Assembly (NCBI RefSeq): GCF_002631205.1
Contig: NZ_PDLO01000014.1
Coordinates: forward strand, 1 to 32,893
DNA: 32,893 bases
Reading direction: 5' to 3'
Origin: Neolewinella marina
GTDB taxonomy: Bacteria > Bacteroidota > Bacteroidia > Chitinophagales > Saprospiraceae
Shown here: one piece after another, positions 24,532 through 32,448 of the stretch
Position numbering within the stretch: the stretch's first letter is position 1
Layout of the letters: every line of letters starts with the position of its first letter
Notes under the pieces: generated by a model
The model's database searches: none
What the model saw: only the letters and a program-made list of their open reading frames with translations
Told to the model about the DNA's origin: nothing
Translations under genes and position numbers: made by a program

Positions 24532-25407
24532 TCAGGCTTCCGCTACGGCCAGGGGGACCACCAGCACGGGTACCCCACTGCTGCTGATCAGCCCGGCGAC
24601 GCCGGAACCCGCCAGCATCTGGGTAAAGAAGTTGCGGGGGTAACGGCCCACGATGAGCAGGTCCACGTCTTCTTCCTCGGCGTATTCGAGGATGCGGTCG
24701 TTCACGTCGCCCGGCGGCAGGAAGCGGAAGTCGGCCTCGTAGCCGGGGAAGGCATCTAGGAACATGGCCTCCATGAGGTCCAGCTCCATCACCTCCTCCT
24801 GTACGGGGTCGCGGAACATCACGTGGGTGAAGGCCATCTGCGGCATCAGGGCCTCGCGGAGGAAGGCGATCCGTTCGCTGATCTCGGTGAGGGTTTCCAC
24901 CCCGTCGAAGGCCACGGCGGCCCGGTAGATGTCGGGCACCCCGGCAAGCTGGGGAATCAGGAGCACCGGACAGGAAGCGCGCAGGGCCACGGCCCGGGCC
25001 ACGCTGCCGAAGACCGGCGTTACGGTGCTCGACTGCCCCGTGCCGACGCCGCCCATAACAATGAGTGCTACGTCGTCGCGCTGGCTCTGGAGCACCAGCT
25101 GCTGGATGGCGCTGCCGATGACTTCCCGGGTGCGGATCGGGCGTACCTCATCCTCCTCGGGCGGCATCCCCGCCGGGCTGCGCCGGGGGGCGTGCACCCG
25201 GACGAACTTCTCGAGCATCTCGTGTACCCGGGCCTGGATGCGGGCGCTGCCCTTCTTGATGACGTACTGGGGGTTCTCACCGTCGTAACCGTCGTAGACG
25301 TGCACGGCTTCGAGTTCGTAGCCCGTTTGGTCCGACAGGTAGCAGCCAAAGCGGAGGGCATCGGCCGAGGTGATGGAAAAATCGATGGGGACAATAATCT
25401 TGGGCAT
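24532..25407 (-). CDS. Universal stress protein, tandem two-domain (USP3)
   Basis: A 291-residue protein with two UspA domains (about 1-150 and 155-285). The first begins MPKIIVPIDFSITSADA and has a VMGGVGTGQSSTVTPVFGS loop; the second ends VGRYPRNFFTQMLAGSG, where the second Gly of the ATP motif is Pro. Nucleotide binding is therefore uncertain. It is the first gene of a set with mlaE, mlaF and mlaD, separated from mlaE by one base, so the lipid transporter would share its control. Upstream are a full dyad and a half dyad at the same spacing as in the other USP promoters. Confidence 0.95.
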   Translation of the reverse strand: MPKIIVPIDFSITSADALRFGCYLSDQTGYELEAVHVYDGYDGENPQYVIKKGSARIQARVHEMLEKFVRVHAPRRSPAGMPPEEDEVRPIRTREVIGSAIQQLVLQSQRDDVALIVMGGVGTGQSSTVTPVFGSVARAVALRASCPVLLIPQLAGVPDIYRAAVAFDGVETLTEISERIAFLREALMPQMAFTHVMFRDPVQEEVMELDLMEAMFLDAFPGYEADFRFLPPGDVNDRILEYAEEEDVDLLIVGRYPRNFFTQMLAGSGVAGLISSSGVPVLVVPLAVAEA

Positions 25408-25428
25408 GGCTGTTGAATTGGTTTCTAC

Positions 25429-25436
25429 CCAATTTC
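25429..25436 (-). promoter_or_regulatory. -7-like box of the USP3-mlaEFD operon
   Basis: On the minus strand GAAATTGG. It has the A, TT and G positions of TAnnTTTG, but two mismatches. Its first base is 29.5 bp from the proximal dyad centre (25465.5), and 21 bp separate it from the ATG. Confidence 0.45.
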
Positions 25437-25459
25437 TGCCCCGCCCGGGGTGGGGGCGG

Positions 25460-25493
25460 TGATCTATGTCAGCCCGGAGGATGATTCTCTGCG
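25460..25493. promoter_or_regulatory. Crp/Fnr-like operator and half operator upstream of USP3
   Basis: Full dyad TGATCTATGTCA (25460-25471). At exactly 22 bp centre distance there is a TGAT half-site at 25482-25485 whose partner half (GCG) is lost. The distance from proximal dyad to ATG (52 bp) matches USP1 (53) and the APH-like gene (51). Confidence 0.65.
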
Positions 25494-25582
25494 CAGGTCG
25501 AGACGCTGCGCGTCGAGCTACCTGTCAATGCATCGGGCCTGGATGCCCTCCTCCCGAGTCAATGTCCTCGCGGTGGAGATGA

Positions 25583-26932
25583 CTACTCGGCCGACACGGC
25601 CTCGACCTTAACCACCAGCCGCCGGTAGGCGATCAGGTTGGGCGAACCGCCGTCATGGACTTCGAGGATCAGGTGGAGGGTGGTTCCGGCCGCGTCGCCG
25701 GGAATGGGCAACTCGGGGGTGGGGGTGTCCGCCTTCCGGAGGGTCAGCTCACCGCCATAGGTGGTGGGCTCCTCATAGATGGACCAGCGATAGGACAGCG
25801 CGTCCCCGTCCGGATCGGTGGAACCCGCCGCCGAAGGTTGGAGGGTGGTACCCGGTTTCGCGCTGGTGTAGAGGACCTGGCGGGTGCGGTCACCGTTCAG
25901 GACGGCCACGGGGTGGTGGTTGGCGTCGGCGTAGCGGGGGGTGATGGACCAGTCCATCCGCGCCGCGAAGTCGTTGTCGAAGCCCTCCCGCCAGCGCTTG
26001 ATGGCGGCGCCCCCCTCTTCGGTATTGCCGTACATATAGTAGGGGTCGTAGGAGGGTTCGGCCTGGGGGTCGATCTTGGCTACTTCCGACATACTCCGGA
26101 TGCCCGCCTGCTTTTCGGGGCTGAAGCGGCCGCCCCAGCCGCCCTGCTCGATCCGTTCGGGGTCGTTCAGTCCGTTGGGGTAGACGTGGAGGAAGGCCGG
26201 GGAGTCGCCCTCGGTGGCCCACTGCCGGTCGGGGTAGACGGCGCCCAGGGGGCCGTGGTTCTGGATGTGCTCGTCCAGGTACTCGTCGGAGGGGGCCCAG
26301 CCGTAAACCCCGGTGGCGCGGATGTAGAATACCTCCGGGAAGTTCTTGGCGATCCAGGCGCCGGCGTCGTCCTGCCCCAGGATGTCGAAAAGCCGCAGCT
26401 TGCTGAGGAAGCGGCGCAGCTCTTCCGGCGACCGCGTTTCCTTCACCTTCCAGATGGCCTGGGCGGCGGTGTTCATACCGCCCCAGCCCATGACCCACAG
26501 CGGACGGGGGTCGTCGCGGTCGGCGGCGGTGATGATCAGCTCCGAGCCGGGACTGTCGCGGCCCTCACCCACGTCGCCCATACCGTAGCCCGTCTGCCCC
26601 ATCACGGAAACCGAGCGGAGGTAGTCGGGGGTAGGGAAGCCTTCAGCGTGGACGCTCAGGTTGGGGTAGGCGGCGGCGTAGGCGTCAATGATGCGGTCTA
26701 GCATATCCGTATTGCCCTGTTCCTTTTTCCAGCAGCCGGTGGCGACGATCAGTCCTTCGAGGTCGAACTCGTTGGCAGAGACCAGCTGCCGCACCAGCGA
26801 CTGCTCGTCGTCGGGGTCCGCGCCCAGGTCGGTGGTGTTGATGACGCGGGGCTTTCCGGTGGATTCGGCACCCGCGGGCACCGACGACAGGGAAAGGACC
26901 AGGGCGACAAAAAGGAACAGTAAACAGGGCAT
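25583..26932 (-). CDS. DUF1593 (nucleoside hydrolase-like) exported protein
   Basis: A 449-residue exported protein. A signal peptide (to about residue 22, AGAES) precedes an N-terminal DUF1593 domain that has a nucleoside-hydrolase-like fold: VINTTDLGADPDDEQSLVR carries the Asp cluster, and LWVMGWGGMNTAAQA is the other conserved segment. The C-terminal part (about 345-449; AAGSTDPDGDALSYRWSIYEE and LILEVHDGG) is a PKD/cadherin-like beta domain. Such proteins are often found with glycan-degradation genes and labelled cellulose-binding, but the activity is not established. The last 26 bp of the coding end recur at 30477-30502. Confidence 0.88.
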   Translation of the reverse strand: MPCLLFLFVALVLSLSSVPAGAESTGKPRVINTTDLGADPDDEQSLVRQLVSANEFDLEGLIVATGCWKKEQGNTDMLDRIIDAYAAAYPNLSVHAEGFPTPDYLRSVSVMGQTGYGMGDVGEGRDSPGSELIITAADRDDPRPLWVMGWGGMNTAAQAIWKVKETRSPEELRRFLSKLRLFDILGQDDAGAWIAKNFPEVFYIRATGVYGWAPSDEYLDEHIQNHGPLGAVYPDRQWATEGDSPAFLHVYPNGLNDPERIEQGGWGGRFSPEKQAGIRSMSEVAKIDPQAEPSYDPYYMYGNTEEGGAAIKRWREGFDNDFAARMDWSITPRYADANHHPVAVLNGDRTRQVLYTSAKPGTTLQPSAAGSTDPDGDALSYRWSIYEEPTTYGGELTLRKADTPTPELPIPGDAAGTTLHLILEVHDGGSPNLIAYRRLVVKVEAVSAE

Positions 26933-27284
26933 GGGGATGGATTACGGGGGCAGAAAGAAAGGTACAAAACAGGGCAGGTTAAAAGGGGGAACCAGGGGCC
27001 GTATTTCCAGCCGGAATGGTACTGAATCAGAATAAAATAAATGTGAGAACACCAACATCAACCGGCGGCAAATGCCCGTAAATTATAGGTGGTTTTGTAG
27101 TACGCCACCCCCATTCCCTGCCCGCGCCCCCGGGCGTAACTGAATCCTATTTCCGCTGTCCCGCCCGGACGTGAGCCCGTTCCGTCCGTCCCCTTCCTGC
27201 CGTGTCTACCGCGGACAGGCGGCCCTGCGTATGGCAAATCCGGCTGTTCCCGCGTCTCGCCGTCACACCACAAAATATGACTCG
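26933..27284. other. Divergent intergenic region
   Basis: 352 bp between the DUF1593 gene (-) and the repeat protein gene (+). TACCTTTC at 26957-26964 (minus strand) is a possible -7 box for the DUF1593 gene, 24 bp before its ATG; no dyad lies at the stress-island position. No RNA gene or convincing small ORF was seen; the open frame upstream of 27285 lacks coding character. Confidence 0.4.
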
Positions 27285-29855
27285 ATGGAAGCCCGAAAAT
27301 CTACCCTCTATGCGCTACTCCTGGCCGTGTTTCCCTTCTTTTTCATCAGTCTGTCGCCGGTCCGGACGGAAGTGTGCAGCATTACGGGGGTGCGCCTCGG
27401 CGGGCAGGCGGGCGACCAGTTCATCGGGCCCACCTGCAATAACGACGGCACCTACCGCAGTTGCTTTTATCTCAGTGGCCCGGATCTCCCCACCAATGCA
27501 GCCGCCTATACTCTCACGATCGAGGGCGTGCCGTACGCGGCCGTCTTTCTGCAGGTCATCGGGCCCCAGGAGGTGGTGGTCTGCGTCTCCGGTGTGCCGG
27601 GCAATGGAACCCAGGACGTTGACGTAACGGTGGACGCGGGTAGCGGCTGCATCTACACAGCCACCGACCTAATCGACGAGCCCCAGTGCACCTGCAACAT
27701 CACCGACGTGCGCGTGGGCGGGGAACCGGGAGACCAGTACATCGGGCCCACCTGCAACAACGACGGCACCTACCGTACCTGCCTGTACGTGACCGGCTCC
27801 TTTCTGCCGACAAATGCCGCCGCCTACACCATCACCATCGACGGTGTTGACTATCCGGCCGCCTTCGCGCAGGTGCTGAGTCCGCAACTGGCCGTGGTCT
27901 GCGTTACCGGTGTCCCGGGTGACGCCAGCGCCAACGTGGACGTCACCATCGACGCCGGAAACGGCTGCATCTATACGGCCACCGACCTCTTCGACGAGCC
28001 CCCGTGCACCTGCAACATCACCGACGTGCGTGTGGGCGGGGAACCGGGAGACCAGTACATCGGTCTCACCTGCAACAACGATGGTACCTACCGTACCTGC
28101 CTGTACGTCACCGGCAGTTTCCTGCCGACAAGTGCCGCCGACTACACCGTCACCATCGACGGTGTTGATTATCCGGCCGCCTTCGCGCAGGTGCTGGGTC
28201 CGCAACTGGCCGTGGTCTGCGTTACCGGTGTCCCGGGTGACGCCAGCGCCAACGTGGACGTCACCATCGACGCCGGAAACGGCTGCACCTACACGGCCAC
28301 CGACCTCTTCGACGAGCCCCAATGCACCTGCAACATCACCGACGTGCGCGTGGCTGGGCAACCCGGGGACGCTTACATCGGACCCACCTGCAATAACGAC
28401 GGTACCTACCGCAGCTGCCTGTACGTGACCGGCAGTTTCCTGCCGACAAATGCTGCCGCCTACACCATCACCATCGATGGGGTTGATTATCCGGCCGCCT
28501 TCGCGCAGGTGCTGGGTCCGCAACTGGCCGTGGTCTGCGTTTCCGGCGTCCCGGGCGACGCCAGCCCCAACGTCGACGTAACCATCGACGCCGGAAACGG
28601 CTGCACCTACACGTCCACCGACCTCTTCGACGAGCCCCAGTGCACCTGCAACATCACCGACGTGCGCGTGGCTGGGCAACCCGGGGACGCTTACATCGGG
28701 CCCACCTGCAACAACGACGGCACCTATCGCAGCTGCCTGTACCTGACCGGCAGTTTCCTGCCGACAAATGCTGCCGAATACACCATCAACATCGATGGCG
28801 TTGATTATCCGGCCGCCTTCGCGCAGGTGCTGAGTCCGCAACTGGCCGTGGTCTGTGTTTCCGGCGTCCCGGCCGACGGCACGCGGGGGGTACCCGTCAG
28901 GGTCAGCGTAGTGGCTGACCCCGACTGCCAAATTTCGGTCTGCCCGCTGTACGATGAGCCCTTGTCTTGTCCGGGCGGCAATCATCCGCCGGACCCCATT
29001 TCCGGCCCCTGGTCGGTGAAGTCCATCGGCGGGGCCGGGGGCGGGGCGGACTTTGACGCCTGCAATCCGGAGGTGATCACCATTCGCGCTACGGGCGATT
29101 CCAAGCAGACCCGCGACGAGCAGCAGCTGGTGTACCGGGACATGTGCGGCAACGCCGAGATCATCGCCCGCGTACGCAGCCAGAGTGGCATTGGCTGGGT
29201 GGGCCTGGAGATGCGACGGGACCTTTCCGCCAATTCACCTATGGTGGTCCTCAAGCGCAAACGCAACCCCATCGTGCGGGGCGAGTATCGCCTGACCACC
29301 GGTGGGAAGACGGACTTTGCGCAGGATAACCGTCCGCACGACAACTGGCTGCGGCTGGTCCGCATCGGCAACACGTTCACTGGCTATACCTCCACCAACG
29401 GTGTGCAGTGGCGCAAGCTCTTCACCCGCAACGTGGCCATGCCCAACTGCCTCAAGGTGGGCCTCTTCGCCGAAAGCCTGAACGACCGGCAGCTGACGGT
29501 GGGCGTCTTCGACCACATCTCGGTGAACGGCGCACCCGTTGTCCCCCTGGCCGCCTCCGACGAACCGGTGGTCTTCCTGCCGGACCTTCCCCGGGAAACC
29601 CCGCTCGACTTCGACCTCTACCCGAACCCGGCTTACGACCGGGTGACCGTCGGACTGTCCGCCTTTGCCGGCCAGCCGGTAGTGGTGGAACTGCGGTCCC
29701 TCACCGGGGCCCTGGTGCTGCGCCAGAGCTTCTCCGACGGGGATTCACCCACCACTACCCTCGACGTGGGCCGTCTGCCTCCGGGTGCCTACCTGGTTTC
29801 GGTGAGCAGCCCCACCGGCAGGATGGTGAAACGACTGGTGGTTGGGGGGGCGTAG
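27285..29855 (+). CDS. Secreted five-repeat Cys-rich protein with type IX sorting domain
   Basis: An 856-residue exported protein. Signal peptide: MEARKSTLYALLLAVFPFFF and following residues to about 28. Five repeats of exactly 106 residues (31-560) each contain six conserved cysteines and the words CNNDGTYR, LPTNAA, DYPAAFAQVL and VVCVSGVPG; they look like Ig-like beta modules, possibly IPT/TIG-type. Residues about 565-770 form a laminin-G/DUF1349-like beta domain. The last 80 residues (from 776, FDLYPNPAYDRVTV) are a type IX secretion C-terminal sorting domain ending in KRLVVGGA. The protein is probably attached to or released from the cell surface. The start at 27285 was chosen because it begins the signal peptide. 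Ligand unknown. Confidence 0.88.
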   Translation: MEARKSTLYALLLAVFPFFFISLSPVRTEVCSITGVRLGGQAGDQFIGPTCNNDGTYRSCFYLSGPDLPTNAAAYTLTIEGVPYAAVFLQVIGPQEVVVCVSGVPGNGTQDVDVTVDAGSGCIYTATDLIDEPQCTCNITDVRVGGEPGDQYIGPTCNNDGTYRTCLYVTGSFLPTNAAAYTITIDGVDYPAAFAQVLSPQLAVVCVTGVPGDASANVDVTIDAGNGCIYTATDLFDEPPCTCNITDVRVGGEPGDQYIGLTCNNDGTYRTCLYVTGSFLPTSAADYTVTIDGVDYPAAFAQVLGPQLAVVCVTGVPGDASANVDVTIDAGNGCTYTATDLFDEPQCTCNITDVRVAGQPGDAYIGPTCNNDGTYRSCLYVTGSFLPTNAAAYTITIDGVDYPAAFAQVLGPQLAVVCVSGVPGDASPNVDVTIDAGNGCTYTSTDLFDEPQCTCNITDVRVAGQPGDAYIGPTCNNDGTYRSCLYLTGSFLPTNAAEYTINIDGVDYPAAFAQVLSPQLAVVCVSGVPADGTRGVPVRVSVVADPDCQISVCPLYDEPLSCPGGNHPPDPISGPWSVKSIGGAGGGADFDACNPEVITIRATGDSKQTRDEQQLVYRDMCGNAEIIARVRSQSGIGWVGLEMRRDLSANSPMVVLKRKRNPIVRGEYRLTTGGKTDFAQDNRPHDNWLRLVRIGNTFTGYTSTNGVQWRKLFTRNVAMPNCLKVGLFAESLNDRQLTVGVFDHISVNGAPVVPLAASDEPVVFLPDLPRETPLDFDLYPNPAYDRVTVGLSAFAGQPVVVELRSLTGALVLRQSFSDGDSPTTTLDVGRLPPGAYLVSVSSPTGRMVKRLVVGGA
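27375..28964 (+). repeat. Five in-frame 318-bp direct repeats
   Basis: Copies begin at 27375, 27693, 28011, 28329 and 28647, each exactly 318 bp with no indels. Copies 2-5 share long identical DNA stretches, including silent positions; copy 1 and the last third of copy 5 have diverged. Confidence 0.95.
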
Positions 29856-29902
29856 GGAGGCGCAAGCAGCCTGGACGGATTAAGCCGCTCGGTGAAAGCA
29901 AC

Positions 29903-30470
29903 TGATCGGGCCGGGAGGCCCTCAGCCCGTGCAGGTCGAGCCCCTGAGGGGCGAGTCACCGAATCGGCCACCCTCACTATTCAAACTCTACCATCATGAT
30001 ACAAAGGCGCCAACGGGTTGAGCCCCTCCAGGGGCGATCGCTGGATCATTAACATTTCACTTTGAGGCTATAAATCGGGCCTGGAGGCCCTCAACCCGTG
30101 CAGGTCGAGCCCCTCAGGGGTGCGCGCCAACGGTGTACCCTACACACCGTGCAGCAGAAATAACAAATCGGGCCGGGAGGCCCTCAGCCCATGCAGGTCG
30201 AGCCCCTGAGGGGCGAGTCACCGAATCAGCCACCTTCACAATTCAAACTCCACCATCCTGACATGAAGGCGGCAACGGGTTGAGCCCCTCCAGGGGCGAT
30301 TACAAAGGAGTACCCTACACACCGCTCGGTGAAAGCAACTGATCGGGCCGGGAGGCCCTCAGCCCAAGCAGGTCGTGCCCCTCCAGGGTGAGCGCCAACG
30401 GTGTACCCTACACACCGCTCAGCAGAAACAACAAATCGGGCCGGGAGGCCCTCAGCCCGTGCTCGTCGAG
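29903..30470. repeat. REP/BIME mosaic of hairpins
   Basis: Five + oriented REP-like units start at 29905, 30074, 30167, 30342 and 30435 (core gggccgggaggccctcagcc or gggcctggaggccctcaacc, with a second hairpin GCCCCTGAGGGGC in the longer copies). Two inverted units (acgggttgagcccctccagg) lie at 30011-30038 and 30273-30300. A block from 29905 to 30038 is repeated at 30167-30300, an offset of 262 bp. Shared words such as gtaccctacacaccg occur between units. It fills most of the 663-bp gap between the repeat protein and the symporter; no gene is seen. Confidence 0.9.
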
Positions 30471-30476
30471 ATGAAA

Positions 30477-30502
30477 ACTCGGCCGACACGGCCTCGACCT
30501 TA
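30477..30502. repeat. Copy of the 3' end of the DUF1593 gene
   Basis: A perfect 26-bp match to 25585-25610, which encodes the last codons (VEAVSAE) of the DUF1593 gene. Similarity continues weakly leftward (gagatga). It lies between the REP mosaic and the symporter stop. Confidence 0.9.
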
Positions 30503-30518
30503 GGGGAGTAGGTGCCCA

Positions 30519-31799
30519 TCATCTCGCTATGGAGGCGACGTCCAGCTTCCCTACGGATTTGGCGACGGCCATCGATACCGTGGCGTCGCCCGTCACGTTG
30601 GCGATGGTACGGCACATGTCCAGGGGGCGATCGACGGCGAAGATCAGGGCGATGCCCTCGACGGGGATGCCCGCCTGTCCGAGGACGATGACCAGCATGA
30701 CGATGCCGGCGCTGGGAACGGCCGCCGCGCCGATCGACGCCATACTGGCGGTCACGATGATCCCGAGTTGGGTAACCAGGTCGAGCTCCAGTCCGAAAAC
30801 CTGGGCAACGAAGACGGCGGCGACCGCCTGGTGCAGACTGGTGCCGTCCATGTTGACGGTAGCGCCAATGGGCAGCACGAAGCTGGCGATGTCCTCGGAT
30901 ACGCCCAGGTGACCGGTGGTGCGCTCCAGGGTTACGGGCAGGGTAGCGGCGCTGGAGCTGGTGCTGAAGGCCAGCAGTTGCGCCGGCGCAATGCCGCGGA
31001 AAAACGCCCCGTAACCAACACCCGTGAACAGGCGGACCATCAGGGGATAGAGTCCCAGGATAAGGATACCCAGTCCCAGCAGTACGCACACACTATACGA
31101 CAGCAGCGCTGCGAACAGGTCGGCGCTCGGTGCCTCGACCACCAGGGCCGCCAGCAGGGCGAATACGGCGTAGGGCGCGGTGGCCATCAGCAGGTCGATC
31201 AACTTGAGGACGACCTCGTTCACCCCGTCGAAAAAGGCCTTGACGGGCCGCGCCTTGTCGGGGGGAATCAGGATGAGTCCGATGCCAAAGAAGACGACGA
31301 AAAAGATCACCTGCAGCATATTGCCGTTGAAGGAGGCCGCCCCGACGATGTTATCCGGCACCATATCCACGAAGAAACTCAGCGGCCCCTGGTCGGCCTG
31401 GGAGGTAGCGATCTCGATCCGTTGGGAAGCGTCGTTGGCGTAGGCGGCCAAGAGGTTTTCCCGCGTTTCCTGGGAAACGACCTTGCCCGGATTCACCAGG
31501 TTGACGATGCCCAGTCCAATGGTCACCGCGGTTACGGTCGTCAGCAGGAAGAGGCCCAGCGTACGGCCACCGATCCGCGAGAGTTGGGAGATGTCCTGCA
31601 GGTCACTGATCCCCTTGATGAGGGAGGCAACGATGAGCGGAATGGCGATCAGCTTCAGCGCGTTAATGAAGATGATGCCGAAGGGTTTGATCCAGTCCAC
31701 GACGAAGTCCGTGGCCCCCACCGCACTGGCGGCAAAGCCGAACGCCACGCCCAGTACCATGCCGATGATGATTTTCCAGTGTAGGGCTAGTTTCTTCAA
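30519..31799 (-). CDS. Dicarboxylate/amino acid:cation symporter
   Basis: A 426-residue member of the DAACS family (GltP/DctA type), an inner-membrane importer of glutamate, aspartate or C4-dicarboxylates driven by Na+ or H+. The family motifs are intact: serine-rich loop STSSSAATLPVT, NMDGTSL, and the substrate/cation segment DRPLDMCRTIANVTGD, in which the Arg suits an acidic side chain. It has about eight membrane helices plus two re-entrant loops. Length is normal. The start at 31799 gives a proper first helix. It is transcribed alone, its 3' end facing the REP mosaic. The exact substrate is not determined by sequence alone. Confidence 0.94.
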   Translation of the reverse strand: MKKLALHWKIIIGMVLGVAFGFAASAVGATDFVVDWIKPFGIIFINALKLIAIPLIVASLIKGISDLQDISQLSRIGGRTLGLFLLTTVTAVTIGLGIVNLVNPGKVVSQETRENLLAAYANDASQRIEIATSQADQGPLSFFVDMVPDNIVGAASFNGNMLQVIFFVVFFGIGLILIPPDKARPVKAFFDGVNEVVLKLIDLLMATAPYAVFALLAALVVEAPSADLFAALLSYSVCVLLGLGILILGLYPLMVRLFTGVGYGAFFRGIAPAQLLAFSTSSSAATLPVTLERTTGHLGVSEDIASFVLPIGATVNMDGTSLHQAVAAVFVAQVFGLELDLVTQLGIIVTASMASIGAAAVPSAGIVMLVIVLGQAGIPVEGIALIFAVDRPLDMCRTIANVTGDATVSMAVAKSVGKLDVASIAR

Positions 31800-31810
31800 G
31801 GAGGGAAGAG

Positions 31811-31935
31811 GTGAATTAGTGAATTACTGAATTACTGAATAAGCTGCCGCACGTTTCTGCTCGCTGGCGCTCGTTTTGGTCAAGGGGATAAGGGGTCAAG
31901 GGCTACCGCACGACTCTGCTCGCTCGCGCTCGTGG
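31811..31935. repeat. Short direct repeats in the symporter/GreA-like gap
   Basis: TGAATTAC-type 8-bp words are repeated at 31811-31840, and a roughly 34-bp segment at 31843-31876 recurs at 31902-31935 (core ctgctcgctsgcgctcgt). No clear promoter box was identified in this gap (31800-31968). Confidence 0.7.
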
Positions 31936-31968
31936 GGTAGGGATCAGAGGTAAAGCTACGCTGGGAGA

Positions 31969-32448
31969 GTGGTATTATTACGGCCCGTGGCAGACCACCC
32001 CAACATAAAAATCCAGCTCCACCAGGCCTGCGTAGCCGACACCGACCGCCGCATCGCTACCCTCCAGCATATCCTGGACGGGATCAATACCGCACGCGAA
32101 AGCGAAACCAAAAGCAGCGCGGGAGATAAGTACGAAACCGGCCGCGAAATGCTGCACCGGGAGGAAGTCCAGGCCCACCGACAACTGCTGCAGGTCATGG
32201 AGGACCAGCGGACGCTGACGGCCCTGAAACCGCAGGATAACCACGACCGTGTCTCCCAGGGTAGCCTGGTGGTGACCCAACACGGGAGCTACTACCTGTC
32301 CGTAGGACTGGGCAAGGTCAAACTGGGCAACCAGGTCTATTACTGCATCTCCGTGCAGTCGCCCATTGGCCAGGCCTTCCTGAACCGCGGGGTAGGGGAG
32401 ACCGTCACCTTCAACGGGACCACGCATACCATCGAGGGTATCTTCTAG
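31969..32448 (+). CDS. GreA/GreB-like protein
   Basis: A 159-residue protein resembling transcript cleavage factors that bind the RNA polymerase secondary channel. The N-terminal 80 residues look helical and coiled-coil-like with an acidic/polar turn SSAGDKYETGREM at about 43-55; the C-terminal domain ends ISVQSPIGQAFLNRGVGETVTFNG, the pattern of the GreA FKBP-like domain (SPxGxAL..K.VGD). The tip residues differ from the DLSENxEY of true GreA, so cleavage activity is uncertain. The likely start is GTG at 31969 or 31987; no ATG is available before the conserved region. It is often mislabelled in this phylum. Confidence 0.7.
   Translation: MVLLRPVADHPNIKIQLHQACVADTDRRIATLQHILDGINTARESETKSSAGDKYETGREMLHREEVQAHRQLLQVMEDQRTLTALKPQDNHDRVSQGSLVVTQHGSYYLSVGLGKVKLGNQVYYCISVQSPIGQAFLNRGVGETVTFNGTTHTIEGIF

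Noticed and set aside
30226..31089. ORF ending in a VEAVSAE-like segment near the symporter
   Set aside because: It is the antisense-frame shadow of the symporter running into the REP mosaic; the DUF1593-like residues come only from the 26-bp duplicated piece.
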